Positions 17,601 through 29,733 of a stretch of 64,000 nt of DNA are shown here, in pieces. Each line of letters opens with the position of its first letter. The first letter of the stretch is position 1. Source of the DNA: Parus major (lineage: Eukaryota; Chordata; Aves; Passeriformes; Paridae); NCBI RefSeq assembly GCF_001522545.3, contig NC_031768.1, forward strand, positions 2,608,938 to 2,672,937. The letters run 5' to 3'. The notes below the pieces were generated by a model. The model was not told the DNA's origin. It searched no databases and worked only from the letters and a program-made list of their open reading frames with translations. The position numbers and the translations under genes are program-made.

Positions 17601-19344
17601 TGATTTTAACTCTTGTAACACAGTTGTGAACATTTTGAGTGCAAATTCATTGAAAAGGTCCTAAGTTCCAAAATCACTTACAATCTAAAAATTGCTCTCA
17701 TGGGCTTTACTTTTACTTTTTCCTTTGAATGTAGAGAAATGTGTTGAGCAGACACTGTGATTCCTGTCTGCATTCCCCCCTTTCCTGGTGGGATGAAGGC
17801 CACTTTTAGGTGAAGCAGGTGTTTGCATCTCTAAGGTCCAAGTTGGGCTTTTGGGAAGTCTTGAGTGTTGTATCTCTTGTCTGCTGTGGTCTCCAACCTC
17901 CCTGGCACTGCATCCATCTCTGGAATATTTGGCAGGACCTGGAGGCTGTTTGGGCTCCCTCTGTGGAGCACAAGGAATTTCCTGTAGCCTTCAACACCCT
18001 AAATCCGTGTTGTTATGTTTCTCCTCTTGATTGCAATGGAAGAAGTCAGAGAAGGGAAGGAGAGATTTTGGAATGCTTTGCCTCATCTCTGGCTGCCTTT
18101 TGTTTCAGAGCTCTACAAACTCTTGTTTGTGATGAGCACAGAGGGAACAGGAACACAGGAATTCTGGGAATAAAGTGGGATTTGTCTGTGGGATGAGCCC
18201 AGCCACATAATCCACACTGCAAGGCACCATCATCACCACAAGATATGAGGAGAAAGAGTCTTGTTTAGAAAAAAAAGTGGAGTCTTTTATGATCAGCTAA
18301 CAACTGTAAGCAGTCATTATCACAGAGCACAGATCCTTTTTGCTGAAAAAGAAAGGAATTAGGATCTGGTCCTTGCTGTTGAAATCAATGCAAGATTGTC
18401 TAATCACTCAGCTGGAAGCATTGCTAGGCCTCACTTTGAAATGTTGGAGCTCTCAATAAATACTGGCTTGGCAAATCTCTTCAAGACCCAAATTACTTCT
18501 TTGCACCCATGGTATCATAAATCTAATTTCAGAGGAAGCATGTGTGTGACTGAGATTTATTTCAGCAGCAGCTTTCACTAAAAAAGACATGAAATGAGAT
18601 ATGATTAGGAAAGAGACTGTAAGGATGATGGTTTGTTATTTTCACATTACCTGCCTCATCATTGTCTTCTAATTCAACTTGATAAAAATAATGTTCTACT
18701 ATTTTCATTTTTTAAGCCTGTCCAGCTGCAAGAAATCAGTCTGAGTAACACTTTGTGTTTCTGCAGCACAAACATTTCCATTCATTCCTGGTGCTTGGCC
18801 CTTTTATTATGGAGGGTGGAAAAATGAATCTGATAACTCAAATTTAAAAACACACGACTCCATTTTTGGTAGTCATTTGACCTTGTAGTTTTTGTCTTGG
18901 ATTCTAACCAACTCCATTGCAGAATTTACCACTGAAGGCTCCAAAATGCTGTTTTTACATCTGCTTTGCTAAATTTGTCTTCATTTGAATCACGGGGAAG
19001 CCAAATGGCCTTGGCTTGGTAACATTTCTGGGGCAATGTAAGAAGGCTGCACCTGGCTGTAAGAGGGTTGTGAACCTGCAGAGATGTACACAGACAGATG
19101 ATTATCAACACCTTCAGCCTTTCACAAGGTTGTGGGGCCCAAATCACGGATTATGAAACTTGTTTGCCACCTGAAGTCTGAGCTCTTGGAGTCAGAGTTT
19201 ATTCCGAGCCATGTCTAGAGAAAATGCCTGGCAGTGAACACAGATTTCTGGAATAAGGAGAGCTTTCCTGTCAGATTAGTCTTTTACCAGGTTTTTGGCT
19301 CCCAGAAAAGTTTGAACTTGAGCTTCAGAGCAGATATTTCTGTG
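14601..19344. other. Intron, unique sequence
   Basis: No gene or clear transposon found. Poly-T and poly-A tracts occur near 16120 and 16627. One open stretch at 17362-17664 begins with GTG and matches no family I know, so it is not called. Confidence 0.45.
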
Positions 19345-19462
19345 TCCAGGGCCAGGCTGGATAGGGCTTGGAGCAACCTGGTCTATTGGAAGGTTCCCTG
19401 TCCTTGGAACTGGATGATCTTTAAAGCCCCTCCAACCCAAACCATTCTGTGATTCCATGGCT
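19345..19462 (+). mobile_element. CR1 LINE 3' tail fragment
   Basis: Reads CCAGGGCCAGGCTGGATAGG, AGCAACCTGG, then GATGATCTTTAAAG and CCAACCCAAACCATTCTGTG at the 3' end. Only about 115 bp of the extreme 3' end survives. The TTCTGTGATTCC ending fits the usual CR1 terminal repeat. Confidence 0.8.
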
Positions 19463-20183
19463 TCATAATGTCCTTGTCCTATCCACAGACACTGCAGAGC
19501 CCTGTTGCCTCCGAGAAGGCAACAAAACTGAGACAAACCATTTCTTGCACTTGGAAAACGCTTGATATTGTCAGTGCCGCTGCCAGCACTGGTGCAAGGA
19601 CAGCAGCAGAGGGAGCCCAGGTGTCCCAGCCTGGGTTGTGCCACCTGGTAACACCAGAGCTGGGCTCTTCTCTGGTATTTTCACATGCCAAACTGTGCCA
19701 GGTGCTGCCAGAGGGATATCAGGGATCACTGATGGATCGTGGTGCTGCCAGGCCTCAGCAGCTGCAGATCCTGGCCACACATTCACCTTTTGATGTCTCT
19801 GGGTCAGATGTGTCCCCTGACTTACTGCAAGGTGTCCCTGTCCAACATGATCCCTGAGACTTCTTCTTCCAGTTACTCAACCCCAATTATTTCTGCCAGT
19901 TGCTAACAGCTGTCTGAATGCCAGAATTTTTGTCAGTTACAACATTTCTTCAAAAATCTCCTGAGAACTCAGCTTTTCTTCTCCGTGGGGTCTACCAGGA
20001 AAAGGAGAAAGCATGAAAGACCTGTACTGACCTTATTGTTATAAATTTCAAACTGTGTTTATATGCTTTAACTGCTAGAAATAATAGATAAATTATTTCA
20101 AAATCTGCTTAAATCAGTGAATATTCTGGGTCATAAGGAACCTCAAAGGTTTCAATGTGTTGCTCAATACAGAATCAACTTCT
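19463..20183. other. Intron, unique sequence
   Basis: Moderately GC-rich stretch without a recognisable exon or repeat. Confidence 0.4.
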
Positions 20184-20184
20184 A

Positions 20185-20342
20185 CAGGGTGCCCAGAGGG
20201 GTTTGGAGTCTCCATCGGTGCCCAAGGAAGGGCTGGACGTGGCACTCAGAGCTCTGGGCTGGGGACAAGGTGGGCATTGGGCACAGGTGGGATTTGATGG
20301 TCTGGGAGGTCTTTTCCAACCTCAGGGATTCTGGGATTCTGA
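20185..20342 (+). mobile_element. CR1 LINE 3' fragment, second subfamily
   Basis: Carries GTGCCCAGAGGGG, GGGCTGGACGTGGCACTCAG, GGGGACAAGGTGGGCATTGG and ends TTTTCCAACCTCAGGGATTC. It belongs to the CR1 group with the GGACGTGGCACTCAG motif, as do the copies near 25.6, 32.3, 37.5 and 63.1 kb. Confidence 0.85.
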
Positions 20343-23300
20343 ATTACCCTGCTCAGGGCTGAGGTTGGCCTGAGCCTCTCTGGGCCCTGTCCCAGAGATT
20401 TCTCTCTCACATCGGGGACATCTTGTTTTGTTTTGTTTGCATCCTGTTGGAATTCCCTTCCCTGCAGCTTGTGCTCTTTGTTTTTCCCTCTGCACCTCTG
20501 AGAAGTGTAGGGCTTCATCTTCTCTGCAGCTTCATTTTTGCACCTGAGCTCAGCCTTCCAGAGAAGTTAAGGGAGGGCTGGTTAAATCCTGATTCCTCCA
20601 TGTATTCTCTTTCTTGATTATATGGAAAAAGAATATTCCCAACTTTTGTGAGAAGAGATTCTCGAGACTTTTTCCCCCATTACAATTTTCCCAACTGAAA
20701 ACTCTGGGAACAAAATTGAGCTGATCAGCTGAGCTTTTTTTGTGTAGATAATTCTGCCCCAAACATTTCACACAGATAATCCTGACTCATTTAATTCTTC
20801 ACTGTGTAATATCTCTGACATCTGGGTGTTCTCCTGATTGTTTCTGGAGGTGTAAATAGGAGTCTGGCTGTCCTGTCCAGTGGTGATTACACTGCTAATT
20901 TAGCAAACTGATTGATTTGGCTTTGGCTCTGAGAAAATACCTGGGAATGGTTTGGGAGACAGGATGTTCAGCAGCATGGATGAGATTGAATCAGATTTGG
21001 CTTTTTTCACTCTTCTGACAACACAGCTCCACCTTTGCTGCCTCAGACACCTCTACAGGCTCTCATCTCAGCCCTGCTTAAAGCAACATAAACCCCTGGT
21101 CTGCAACACAGACCTCACCTAGTTCTAGACAATTTGAAGTGGCAAAAAAACACTAATAAATTAATAAATTTATTAATTAATAAACTAATTATGTCTTACA
21201 ACCAAGAGAAATTCCCCACAAGGCTCAGGGCCAGGTGCTGTGCAGTATGACAGGGACATCCTCTGCTGCTTGGTCTCCAGGCTGTGGAACCATTCCCGGT
21301 TTTATTTAACAATTTAACATTGTAGGTGGAGTCAGCTTGGTGGTGAGGCTGGTGCATGTTCCAGCATGGGAAAAGTTTGGAAATCAAGGCAGGCAGCTTG
21401 TCAAAGTCTGTGGCTCCAGCTAAGTCACCAGAGAGGAGACAAATGCACCCTCTCAGAAGGAGCTGTTGTCACCAATTTTCATGCTGGCAGCAGAAGCCAG
21501 CCCCTCCCTCCTTGCTGTTTTCTATCCCAACTCTGTTTCTGTACTTTTCCCTCTTTTTTTCCCCTGAAGTCAGGATGTTTTCACTTGAATCTTTGTCCTT
21601 GGCATAGCCAAATTCAATATTTTCCTGCATTGCTGAACAACCTTGAGGCAGCCTTGTGCCTGAGTATTCACAGAGCTCCTTGGGCAGGTGCTGGAACCAC
21701 CTTGACTGCGCCAGCACACTCTGACAGCTCCTTTGCTTTGATCAATGAACTCTCATAAATATAAGGCAGAGGAATGATGGAGAGGAATATTTTTGGTCAG
21801 AAAGAAAGGACTTGGTTCAATCAAGATGCTGAAGCTGTCAAGTGAAACCAACAATTTATGCAATGGTGTAAGGCTGAGGATCAAGGCCAAGAGCACTTTC
21901 CTACCAAAAGGGGCAGAAGAGTTGATATGTTGATAAAGACCTTGGATCTGATCAGTTTAAGGTTAGAGGATATGACTTTTGAGAGTGTTCACTTTTGCTC
22001 TGAATTGTTTGCTCTGAATAACCTTTCCCTAGGTCAGGATGGTCACAGGCTGGGGAAAGCTCTGGCTCTGGTGCTCTGGGTCAGGTGTGAGTTTGCTACT
22101 TTGCAAAGCAAATATTCAATTTTGCAGCTTCCTTGGGCAGCAAAATTTTGGGAGAACAGCTCAAATCCCACTGGTAATGACAAGATGTTTGAGCTAAGAA
22201 GAGCTGTCAATTCCTGTTTTTTTATTTTCCAAAAAATACAGACTACAGGGAACAGAACTACTTTGGAGTACAGTTATGTGATCCCTCCTGCCTTTCAATT
22301 CTTGAAAGAAGAATGAAGAAATGTCAGAAACTTCCCTCCTAAAATGATATTCTTTTCCTCACTCAGTTTCCAGCCAATCTGGCTGCCCCCAGGTCACAGA
22401 CATTGCCCAAGCATATTGGCTTGCTCTCTGCTATTACTGTTCCACAAAGCTAAGAAGGGGTTGAAAAGACTGGAAAAAATTGAAACAGAGAAGAATTATA
22501 ATTGCTTTTTAAATCTGGTAATGGAGATTTCTTTCTTGACAACTTCCCTGCAGTCAAAGGAGGAATTTGATGGCTTTTGCTTCTATTTAGGGAGATCAGG
22601 AGGCTCCATCTTTACAAAAGTCAGGCAGGATTTTAATTTTTACACACTTGAGAAGAAAAATTACTGAAATATTTTACATGGATGCTGGGGAAACAACATT
22701 TCTGTGGCTTCTGCTGTCCCTCGTGGTGGTGATTTGCTGGATGTTCACAGTTTTCTGTCAGTTGAGGTGGCCTAAAATGCAAACCCAAATTCTGGCATCC
22801 AAATGTTGCCTCAAATAATATCTCAGGAGCCAGGCAATTACCTCTCTTACAATTAGTTTATCTCAACAGCTCTTGTATTTTTTCCATGCTGCTGCTTCTC
22901 CATTTTTGCAGGTGATGATGGGATTTTGGCTGCTTTCTTTAAGCTAAATAATGAGGCCATCACTTCCTTCATCCCCTCTCCCTGCCAAAAGAAGTCACAG
23001 TGAAATACAAAGACCTGGTTTCTTGCTGATGATTTCCCCTTTTGTGCAGTTTATAGACTGCAGAGGAGAAAATAACTGAGAAATCAGGCTGGAAGTGACA
23101 TTTATAAAAAAGAAATTTTAAAAGACCCTCCATAATTTCAGCTGGGTCAATGTTTGGTTTCCAGCTGTGGTGTTTTGATAACCTGGAAATGGTAAGTTCA
23201 GAATGGCACTTCAGCAATGTTTCCTAAGGAAATGAGCCTTATCCATCACCCTGTCTGGCCTCAGCTGAATCACTTCTGAAACTGTGGTTGGTATTTATGC

Positions 23301-25544
23301 TTTTGGATTTCTTTCAGAACTTCAGTGAGATTTTGGAGCCTGCAGAAATATTAAATTCCTACCAAAGTCATGAAAACAGGCTGAGTTAACCACACCATTG
23401 GGTGCCAACAAATCCATCTCTGTAAGAGGGAGCTACAAGAAATGTTTCTTTTTTTCCTTTTTTCCATGAGTGCTGCTGCTCCCAAAGCTCCAGTCAAATA
23501 TTTTTTAAAATCACTGCTCCACTCCATGTCCCTATGAAGTATCTTCAAAAGGAAAAACCCCTGCTCCTGCTTTGTGTGCTTGGATTTTCCAGGCTGCATC
23601 TGCCCGAGTCTCATTTTCCATGCAGAGACTTCCACCTTCAACCACAGCTTAGTTTAGGTCAGACTTTGTGGGTTTGTCCACAAAACAGTTGGAGTGCAAG
23701 GAAATAAAACTGACTCAACTCGTGCTTTTTATTTTTAAGTAAGAGTTTGAGTAAACATATCTTTGGTTTCAGTCCAGATTTTCCTTACTTTTGTTTAATC
23801 TGAATGAAAAACCTCATAATTTTTCTGCAATAGCCATCATCTCCACGGGATTTTATACTCATTTTATACTCATCTAAGAAGTTGTTCAAAGATGTATTTA
23901 TGCAATATCAGACTCAACAAGAGTAGAAATACAAGTTGAAGTCACAAAAAAGATCTTTCCACGTTAACAAATAACAACATTTTGTCTTGAAATAAGCAAT
24001 TCAGCAGCGTCTAAATTACCTTTTACTGGGTTATTTCACTTAAGATACATAATAAAGTAAATAGGTCTATACATTTGTTTGGAAAAAATCTCAAAGGAAT
24101 TGCTGTGAAATTGCTATAATTGCTCTAATTGCCATTATCCTTTTCTACAGGGATATAAGTAGTGAAAAAAAGAAATAATTAGAAACACAGAAATATTTTT
24201 TGTAAATTGGATTTGATTTGACAAACATAATTTTCCAAAATACTTTATAAGGGAAAATACATTTAATTTCAAATTTTTCAAAAGGTTTTATTTTGGCTGT
24301 GAAATGCTGAAATTTTGGTACTTTTAACAAAAGTTTCATATTTCAGATTTACACTTCTTTTTCACAGTAATATTTTACCCAACTTTAGGAAATAAAGTTG
24401 TTCAGAAGAATTAAATAAACTCAGAATGGAGGGATTATATGAAAAACTCTGTAATCCCTATTTTGAGTGAAGTAGGGGTTTTCTGCTTGTTTTTCTTACT
24501 TTGCTAAAAAGTATAAAAGACTTTTTGATTGCCCTTGATTTTTTCCTGTAGGTTTTTCTAATCTGGCTAAAAATAATCCATCATTCCCCAGGATTTTTCC
24601 ATGCACGAGTCACCAGTTTCCTCTCTAAAAATAAGGTCCTTTGAGGGCTAACTGGAACCTTCTGGAAAAAGTAGAAAGATTTGGCAGTGCTGGACTTTCC
24701 CATTATCCCAGATTGCAACATCCAATTTCTTACAAATATCTAAGGGAGTCTTGATGGCCTTTGATTCCAGGTGGCTGAATGGAGAGTTTAACATAAAAAT
24801 AAAATTTTATTGTGGAATTATGTTTTATTTCTACAGTATGGATGGATCTCACCAGAACAGGCCACACCGGTGTTACGTTTCTTTTAAATAATTGAGATTT
24901 TAGATGGTACATGCAGCTTGCAAAGCCCATCTATCCCTTCTGGAGCAGGCAAAACTCAGCAGGAGCACAAATAATTCAAAGCTTTCGTAGCCTTCAGATG
25001 TCTTGAGAGAAAAAGGGGAGTTTCTGCTTTTTCCATCTCTCCTGAGTTGTGTAGGGAAAGTGAAATGTGAATGTGGCCATGGACAGCAGAAATACAGATT
25101 ACTCTTGGTAGAGACAAGGAATGTGCTGCACTAAAATGTGAATTTTGTGTCTTTTTTAGACAGGTACAGACTCATTTAAAGAAATAGTTGATAAAAGAGC
25201 TGACCTTTTAAAGAAAAAAAAGAGTAAACAAAAGAATTGAGCCCACAGAGGGGAGCTTTTGATAAATAAATAGACTGGTAAAAAGAACAGGCTTCTTGTG
25301 CATACAAACCCAAAACTAAATGGAGAACTGAGGTGGTAAAAATAGACATTGGCTGCTTCAGAGCAGCTTTCAGTGCATAAGATAAGGCTTGAACATTTGC
25401 AAACAAATTGCAAACAAGGCTGTGTGTTGGGAAGGTTTCTGGTTTTCTTCTGTGGAAAGATAATTCATTACAACATTTAAGATAACTCAAAGGCCCATCT
25501 GTGAGGTGGAGGCCAGTGGCAGAATAGAAATGCTTTTCTAGGAA
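20343..25544. other. Intron, unique AT-rich sequence
   Basis: No supported gene. A short TAAT/TTAA-rich simple stretch lies at 21147-21190. A 152-codon ATG-initiated open frame at 21858-22316 (plus) is the longest here that is not repeat-derived; it has no recognisable domain. 23700-24600 is very AT-rich and looks repeat-free. Confidence 0.45.
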
Positions 25545-25752
25545 TGATCATGGAATCTCAGAATCATTTGGGTTGGAAGTGACCTCCAGGACCACGGAGT
25601 CCAACCTGTGACCCATCCCCACCTTGTCCCCAGCCCAGAGCCCTGAGTGCCACATCCAGGTGACACCTCCAGGGATGGGCACTGCAAAGCTCCCTGGGCA
25701 GCCCCTGCCAAGGCCTGAGCTCCCTTTCCATGGGGAAATTCCTGCTGCTGTC
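25545..25752 (-). mobile_element. CR1 LINE 3' fragment, second subfamily
   Basis: Plus-strand order is GATCATGGAATCTCAGAATC, GGTTGGAAGTGACC, CCTTGTCCCCAGCCCAGAGC, then CACCTCCAGGGATGGGCACT. Positions 25622-25733 match the copies at about 37540-37651 and 63056-63160 almost base for base, while the 3' tail differs. Confidence 0.85.
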
Positions 25753-25994
25753 CACCCTGAAGGGTCTGATGGGGCTTTTTCTGCCCTCCCTGATGCCCAA
25801 GCACCATGAGAGCCCACCTAGATGGTCTAAAAGTGGGACTGGTGGCTTTGTAGATGCCCAGACTTCCTTAATATGGACAAGTTGCAAGTGAGCTCTTCCA
25901 GATCACAGCATGTTCTTATGCCTTAAGTTTTAGCATTCATATTTTCCAGATTCTGAGGAATGCATGAGGATGTAACTGTAAACTCCATATGAAG
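25753..25994. other. Intron between CR1 and LTR
   Basis: Unique sequence with no feature seen. Confidence 0.4.
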
Positions 25995-26337
25995 TGTCAG
26001 CAAGTTCTCACCACAGCTCAGGCAGACACAACAATCCTTTTCCAGCCCCAGAACTAAGGGCACCGCTGCAGTTTCAGGCCCCAAAAGTGTGAACAACAGA
26101 GAATTGATGGAGCAGTCTGGGAGGATGGGACTGCATCACCTGAAGCTGTAATTGGACAATTAACCCCAAAATGGAAATGGACCAAAACTTATAAAAGTGT
26201 GAAATCTCATGACCTGGAATCCATCTTGAGTGGAGCCATGGCTGGGCTCTTGTTCTGCCCAAGGTGAATCCTTTGAAGGCCTTTTAATAAATACCTACTT
26301 TATCCTTTAACTCTGTTCTAGGTAGCCTCTCGTGGCA
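25995..26337 (+). mobile_element. Solo LTR of an endogenous retrovirus
   Basis: A block of about 343 bp starting TGTC and ending GGCA has the layout of a retroviral LTR: a TATAAAA box at 26190-26196 and an AATAAA polyadenylation signal at 26286-26291, about 95 bp apart, followed by a short T-rich U5-like segment. The AATAAATACCTACTTTAT region resembles LTRs I know from songbird genomes. No gag, pol or env frame flanks it, so it is probably a solo LTR. The ends are approximate: no convincing target-site duplication was seen (ATGAAG before, GAAATG after). Confidence 0.6.
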
Positions 26338-26796
26338 GAAATGCACCTGGATTAATTTTTAGTGACATGGTAAAAACTTCAAAGGGCCTTCCCTGGAGAT
26401 CTGGTTGTGCTCTGGTTTGCATTGAAGCATCAGAGGACATGGATGTGCAGGAAAGAAATAAGGATGCTGGAATGCCCAAGATTTGGTGGGCAGAGTGAAA
26501 TATTTGGGACTATAATGTGTATGTTTTAACAGAGAGGAGAAAGTGCAGAGAAGCAGCTGGTGAGAAAGGAGAAGAAGGAAGGAGGCACTACAGCAATAGA
26601 GAGAAGGGACTGTGTTTGTAGTTGAGGGGTGACAGGAAAGAATTTGCAGGATCCAACCTTGTCTGAGTTTGTTCATAGGCTGACATAGCTGTTTGTGTGT
26701 TATGGTGAATATTTCTGTTTAATTCCTTTTGAATCTGGTGGCAAAACAGCCTCTTATATTTGAGCTGCAACTTTCTTCTCTTTGTCCAGGATTAAG
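26338..26796. other. Intron, unique sequence
   Basis: No exon or recognisable repeat. Confidence 0.4.
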
Positions 26797-26850
26797 TTTT
26801 CCAGGCCAGGTTGGATGGAGCTTGGAGCAACCTGGGATAGTGGAACAGGC
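26797..26850 (+). mobile_element. Short CR1 LINE remnant
   Basis: CCAGGCCAGGTTGGATGGAG followed by CTTGGAGCAACCTGGGATAG is the CR1 segment upstream of the terminal 60 bp. The 3' end is missing, so this is a broken relic. Confidence 0.6.
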
Positions 26851-27083
26851 CATCAAACAAATGTTAAGGAAAGCCTGAAATATTCAGCCTAAAGAGGGTG
26901 AAGGCTGAAAGGTTTTGACACGAAGATGGAAAATGGAAAATCCCATGGATCTCACACAATGAGTTTGGTTTTAAAACAAGTAAGTTTTCATTTAACAGCA
27001 GGTAGTGGCTTCTGTAGCTTGTTGCCTCTGGGAAGCTCTGGATGTGGATAATATCAGGAAATGTGGAAGTTTGGCAAACCCAC

Positions 27084-27320
27084 TGAATCCTAAAATGGCC
27101 TGGGCTGAAAGGGATCATCCATTCCCACCCCTGCCATGGCAGGGACACCTCCCACTGTCCCAGGAGCTCCCAATGTCCAGCCTGGCCTTGGGCACTGCCA
27201 GGGATCCAGGGGCAGCCCCAGCTGCTCTGGCAATTCCATCCCAGCCCCTGCCCACCCTGCCAGGGAACAATCCCTGCCCAAGATCCCCTTTAACCCTTCC
27301 ATCCTTCAGCTTAAAGCACA
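27084..27320 (-). mobile_element. CR1 LINE fragment, 3' end (core copy B)
   Basis: The eroded 3' end (GAATCCTAAAATGGCCTGGG, then AAAGGGATCATCC) leads into the 154-bp core at 27131-27284. The core is identical by eye to copy A at 1666-1819, while the tail on one side and the sequence after 27285 (CCCTTTAACCCTTCC) are clearly diverged from it. Confidence 0.85.
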
Positions 27321-28497
27321 GAAAATGTTTTTGGATAGACAGGGTTAGACCCTCCAAGGGCTCTAATGCCAGGTTACACAAGAATAAGTGAGAAATGGAT
27401 CCCCAGACTCATGTGCTCCCTCTGTCATGGCACTTTTTATATATTTTTTATATTTTCCCAGTTGTCCAATACACACATTTCTCTTTCTGAAGCCATGGGC
27501 ACATTCTCCAGTGCTCATAGGGGGTCCATTAGAAGCAGACAGATGCTAAGAAAGATATTTTGCCTCTCCTCTGAGAGAATGTTGTTCATGTAAATACTGT
27601 GATCAGTTGACATCAGAGATGATTTGGCCCTAATTCAGTGCTAAAAAAACAATTTCTGAGTTCAAATATAGAGCCTTACATTTATTTTTTTCCTAGCCTT
27701 GCTAGTTTCCAAGGAGATCTAACCATGTAGATTGTCTGCAAAGGTGGTAATTAGCCAGCAATGAACAAGATGGACCCAAAGAACTTATTGGCAAAAATCA
27801 AAATTTCCAAGCAGTTCTATCAGAGCATTTCTTTTCAGACATCCTAATTTGCCTCACACCATGGGTTTGTAAACAACTGGCTTTCAGATCACTGCTTGAG
27901 CAGAAAAATGGAAAACGTCCTCAGATTGATGCAGATGGGATTTTTTTTTTTTCAGAATATCTAGCAATTAAAAATAAAATCCAACAAATTCTATTGACTA
28001 TAAATAACAGTTTGGGTTTATAACCCAGTGTTCAGAAAAAAATGACAAAGGGAGGAGCAAAGGCCAGGTAAAAATATGTTCCTCTTTTTACACAACACAG
28101 ACTTGGAGTGAGAAATCTTGGATTTACCTTTGCAGGAAAGTAGACAGTATTTGAACTTGGACTGTCCTTTACAGTTGATGGGTGTGAGGAAGGGTGAAAG
28201 AGAGACAGGAAAGGTCTTTACACTCACTGACTCTTGGGAATATCACCTGAATTTCTTCATTAATCTAACCCACCAATATAACATTATTTCAGTACACAAT
28301 ACCTATATTTTCTCCTTAGAAAATCTGCTGTTTATTTGAAAAGTATTTCCTAGTTTGATGAAAGTATATAGATTTTAATCTAGACTATTATGTTCAGTAA
28401 AAAGGCTTTTTTCTGTTAAATTTCCTCATAGTCTCTGTGCCACTGGAACTCCTCCAGTTTATAGCTGGATTGTCACTTTGAGAAGTTGGAGTGAGAT
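27321..28497. other. Intron, unique sequence
   Basis: No gene or repeat recognised. Confidence 0.4.
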
Positions 28498-28766
28498 GGG
28501 GGTTGATCTTTTCTGCCGTGTCCCAAGGGAAAGGAGGAGAAGAAATGGCCTCAAATGGCACCAGGGGAGGCTCAGGGTGGAGATAGGGAAAGAAAATTTC
28601 CCTGGAAGAGCAGTCAGGCCTTGGGATGAGCTGCCCAGGGAGGTTTGGGGTCACTGGAATTGTCCCAGAGGAGTCTGGATGTGGGGACAGGGTTTGGGGT
28701 GGTGCTGCTGGGGCTGGGGGGGCACTGGATGGTCCTGAAGGGCTCTTGATGACTCTATGATCATTA
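28498..28766 (+). mobile_element. CR1 LINE 3' fragment, third subfamily
   Basis: Contains AAATGGCCTCAAATGGCACC, AGGGGAGGCTCAGGGTGGAG, GATGAGCTGCCCAGGGAGGT and ends TGATGACTCTATGATCATTA. It is closest to the copy at 32.6-33.0 kb but has small indels, including loss of a CCCTT-containing segment before the GGGGACAGGGTTTGG motif. Confidence 0.85.
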
Positions 28767-29733
28767 TTATGATTTTCAAAAGGCCTGGATGAAGGTTTTG
28801 ACCTTGTTTCTGACTTTCACACCTCCATGTATCCCAAAATGGATCTCCTTTGTGTTAACAAATGGATATTTATTTCCATCTACACAGAATGTGTGGGAAT
28901 CATGTGTAAAATGAATAGTGAGGACCTGAGGTATGTGGAACACAAAACAATGAATGTGCATTCAGGAGAAGTGGGGGAGATGCACAGAAACTTCGTTTTT
29001 TTTTTTTTCGTTTTTTTTTCTTTTCTCCCTGTATATAAACACAATTTTTTTCCACTGGATACTGAGCTCTGAAATGGTGACTAAACCCTTTATTTTGGGG
29101 CTGTTACTCCTCCTCCAGCTTGTGAGTCTGGTATTTTGTACTGTACATGAAGCTGCATCAGAGACATTTTTATCTGATGCTTCCTCGAGCCGGCAACAGG
29201 GAGCAGCAGCAGAACAAACATTTTCCTCTGGCTGCTGGACACAGCCCCAGAGCCCAACAGGGCAGTGAGTCTGTAAATCAGGATTTGTGTTGGAAGCTGA
29301 AATGATCAGCAGCACCAGAGTGAAGTGGAGAAATCACTGTTTTTAATAATCACAGCCTCTGCCAGTGGAGGGGGTCGGAGGGAGCGAGTAGGATTTACCT
29401 GCTGGCATTCACAGGGCTGGGAAGGTGGCCTGGATAAAAGGATAAAAAGGCTTTTTTCACTCTCTTTGCACCTCTGCAAATGTTGAAATAAAAAGGATAA
29501 CAGCCTAAGAACTTTCTGTGGTTGTTATGTAATGAGATACCGGGCTCCTCACGTTTCTCACTCGTGTTACTGTACAGGGACTCTAAAGAGAGAGCTACAG
29601 CAGAGGGTCTCCAGCAGGATCCCTTGAAGTCTGATAAATTTGGGATGGGGAGCAAAGAGAATTCCTGTGGCATGGACACCTAGGCCTTCCAGGGACTCAG
29701 AAATCACCTCTAAAAGAGATTTATGGACCTTCA
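28767..29733. other. Intron, unique sequence with T-rich tract
   Basis: A T-rich tract lies at about 28995-29022. No exon seen. Confidence 0.4.

Noticed and set aside
17362..17664. 100-codon plus-strand frame
   Set aside because: It begins at GTG, has no recognisable family and no promoter or splice context; too short to exclude chance.
25989..26343. Target-site duplication around the solo LTR
   Set aside because: ATGAAG before and GAAATG after the block are not direct repeats, so the ends remain approximate.
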